Shown here: piece after piece, positions 42,627 to 43,104 of the stretch | Position numbering within the stretch: position 1 is the first letter of the stretch | Layout of the letters: each line of letters begins with the position of its first letter | Origin: Amphimedon queenslandica | Taxonomy: Eukaryota; Porifera; Demospongiae; Haplosclerida; Niphatidae | Direction: 5' to 3' | DNA length: 43,104 bases | Assembly: GCF_000090795.2 (NCBI RefSeq) | Contig: NW_003546425.1 | Span: forward strand, 129,266 to 172,369 | Notes under the pieces: model-generated | The model's database searches: none | Seen by the model: only the letters and a program-made list of their open reading frames with translations | What the model was told of the DNA's origin: nothing | Translations under genes and position numbers: made by a program

Positions 42627-43104
42627 ATGAAGGAGTCCCTTCTAAAGCTGCTGAGCCTAATACTGGCTTGTATTATCATTGATAAAGGAGAAGGATCTTA
42701 TTGTAGGTCCATTCAATGTACTAATGCTGGATCATATCAACATGGTGGATTAGGACTGTATCTAAGAGTATGCTGTAATATTAGTAACTTAGGACAGTCT
42801 GTTACTATCAGAGACAGTTTTCATTTGCGACACATTGTCTGTCCTAAAGAACAGCCAAAGTCCTGTCCAAGTAACCAGAATGAAAATGTTAAAGAGCCAC
42901 AATCATGCCAGGAGATTCTTGAAGCCAATCCTGAAGCAGTATCTGGAGATTACACTCTTGTGTATCCAAATGGCACTGCATATACAGTTTATTGTAAAAT
43001 GGACACCACAGACTGTGGAGAAGGAGGATGGACAAGGATAGCTTACATCAACATGACTGAACCTGGAGCTACATGTCCTGATGAATTTGTCACTAAAGAC
43101 TACA
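42627..43104 (+). CDS. Secreted fibrinogen-like-domain protein, N-terminal 159 aa (runs off the right edge)
   Basis: ATG at 42627 opens a frame that stays open to the end of the window. Residues 1-24 form a signal peptide (KESLLKLLSLILACIII core, cleavage near GEGS). Then comes a Cys-containing spacer with YCRSIQCTNAG, and from about residue 90 a domain of the fibrinogen-related/intelectin-like type: SCQEILEANPEAVSGDYTL, PNGTAYTVYCKMDTTDCG, GEGGWTRIAYINMTEPG, CPDEF. Such extracellular domains form large expanded families in sponges and cnidarians (family knowledge); the ligand is unknown. Several N-glycosylation sites (NIS, NGT, NMT) are visible. It lies opposite DNAH6 and, since the rest of DNAH6 must lie to the right, probably within the next DNAH6 intron. 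No intron is seen so far. Confidence 0.8.
   Translation, partial: MKESLLKLLSLILACIIIDKGEGSYCRSIQCTNAGSYQHGGLGLYLRVCCNISNLGQSVTIRDSFHLRHIVCPKEQPKSCPSNQNENVKEPQSCQEILEANPEAVSGDYTLVYPNGTAYTVYCKMDTTDCGEGGWTRIAYINMTEPGATCPDEFVTKDY

Overview
The window is animal nuclear DNA. It holds intron-rich genes with GT-AG introns, short AT-rich introns with CT-rich acceptor tracts, and clearly metazoan families: a piRNA helicase, a ciliary dynein, a GAB-type docking protein and a FOXN factor. Intron size, gene density, many small TIR elements and a secreted fibrinogen-like family common in sponges and cnidarians suggest a demosponge such as Amphimedon queenslandica. The species is inference; the animal origin is firm.

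Layout. Minus strand, 41-2384: the N-terminal part of an acylamino-acid-releasing enzyme (APEH), running off the left edge. 2385-4680: a divergent intergenic region with a 1.2 kb TIR element. Plus strand, 4681-12319: a complete 23-exon MOV10L1 (Armitage-type piRNA-biogenesis helicase, 1,070 aa). It converges on a single-exon APC/C subunit CDC16/APC6 (minus, 12637-14346). Three more minus-strand genes follow: a seven-exon FOXN2/3 forkhead factor (14840-19251), a ten-exon GAB-like PH docking protein (19906-24663) with a tRNA-Leu(UAG) in one intron, and 46 exons of the axonemal dynein heavy chain DNAH6 (26034-42398, C-terminal 1,915 aa). Two intronless plus-strand genes lie opposite DNAH6: a seven-TM receptor inside one intron (36775-37884), and the start of a secreted fibrinogen-like protein (42627 to the right edge), probably in the next intron.

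All exon chains were built by hand from reading frame, splice sites and family similarity. Phases close across every junction of the four multi-exon genes and of the partial APEH.

The rest is repeat biology. It includes a family of about 200 bp elements ending in TACCGTATAG-like sequence, two hAT-type MITEs with perfect 8 bp target duplications, a dispersed intronic repeat with monomers of roughly 170-180 bp, a large foldback repeat, and very frequent palindromic TACATG microsatellites in the right two thirds. The genes do not form one pathway. Their roles are separate: protein N-terminal processing, piRNA biogenesis, cell cycle, transcription, receptor signalling and cilia. I found no obviously new multi-gene system. 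The most unusual material is the repeat families and their nesting, a microexon, nested genes, and an ITAM-like double tyrosine motif.
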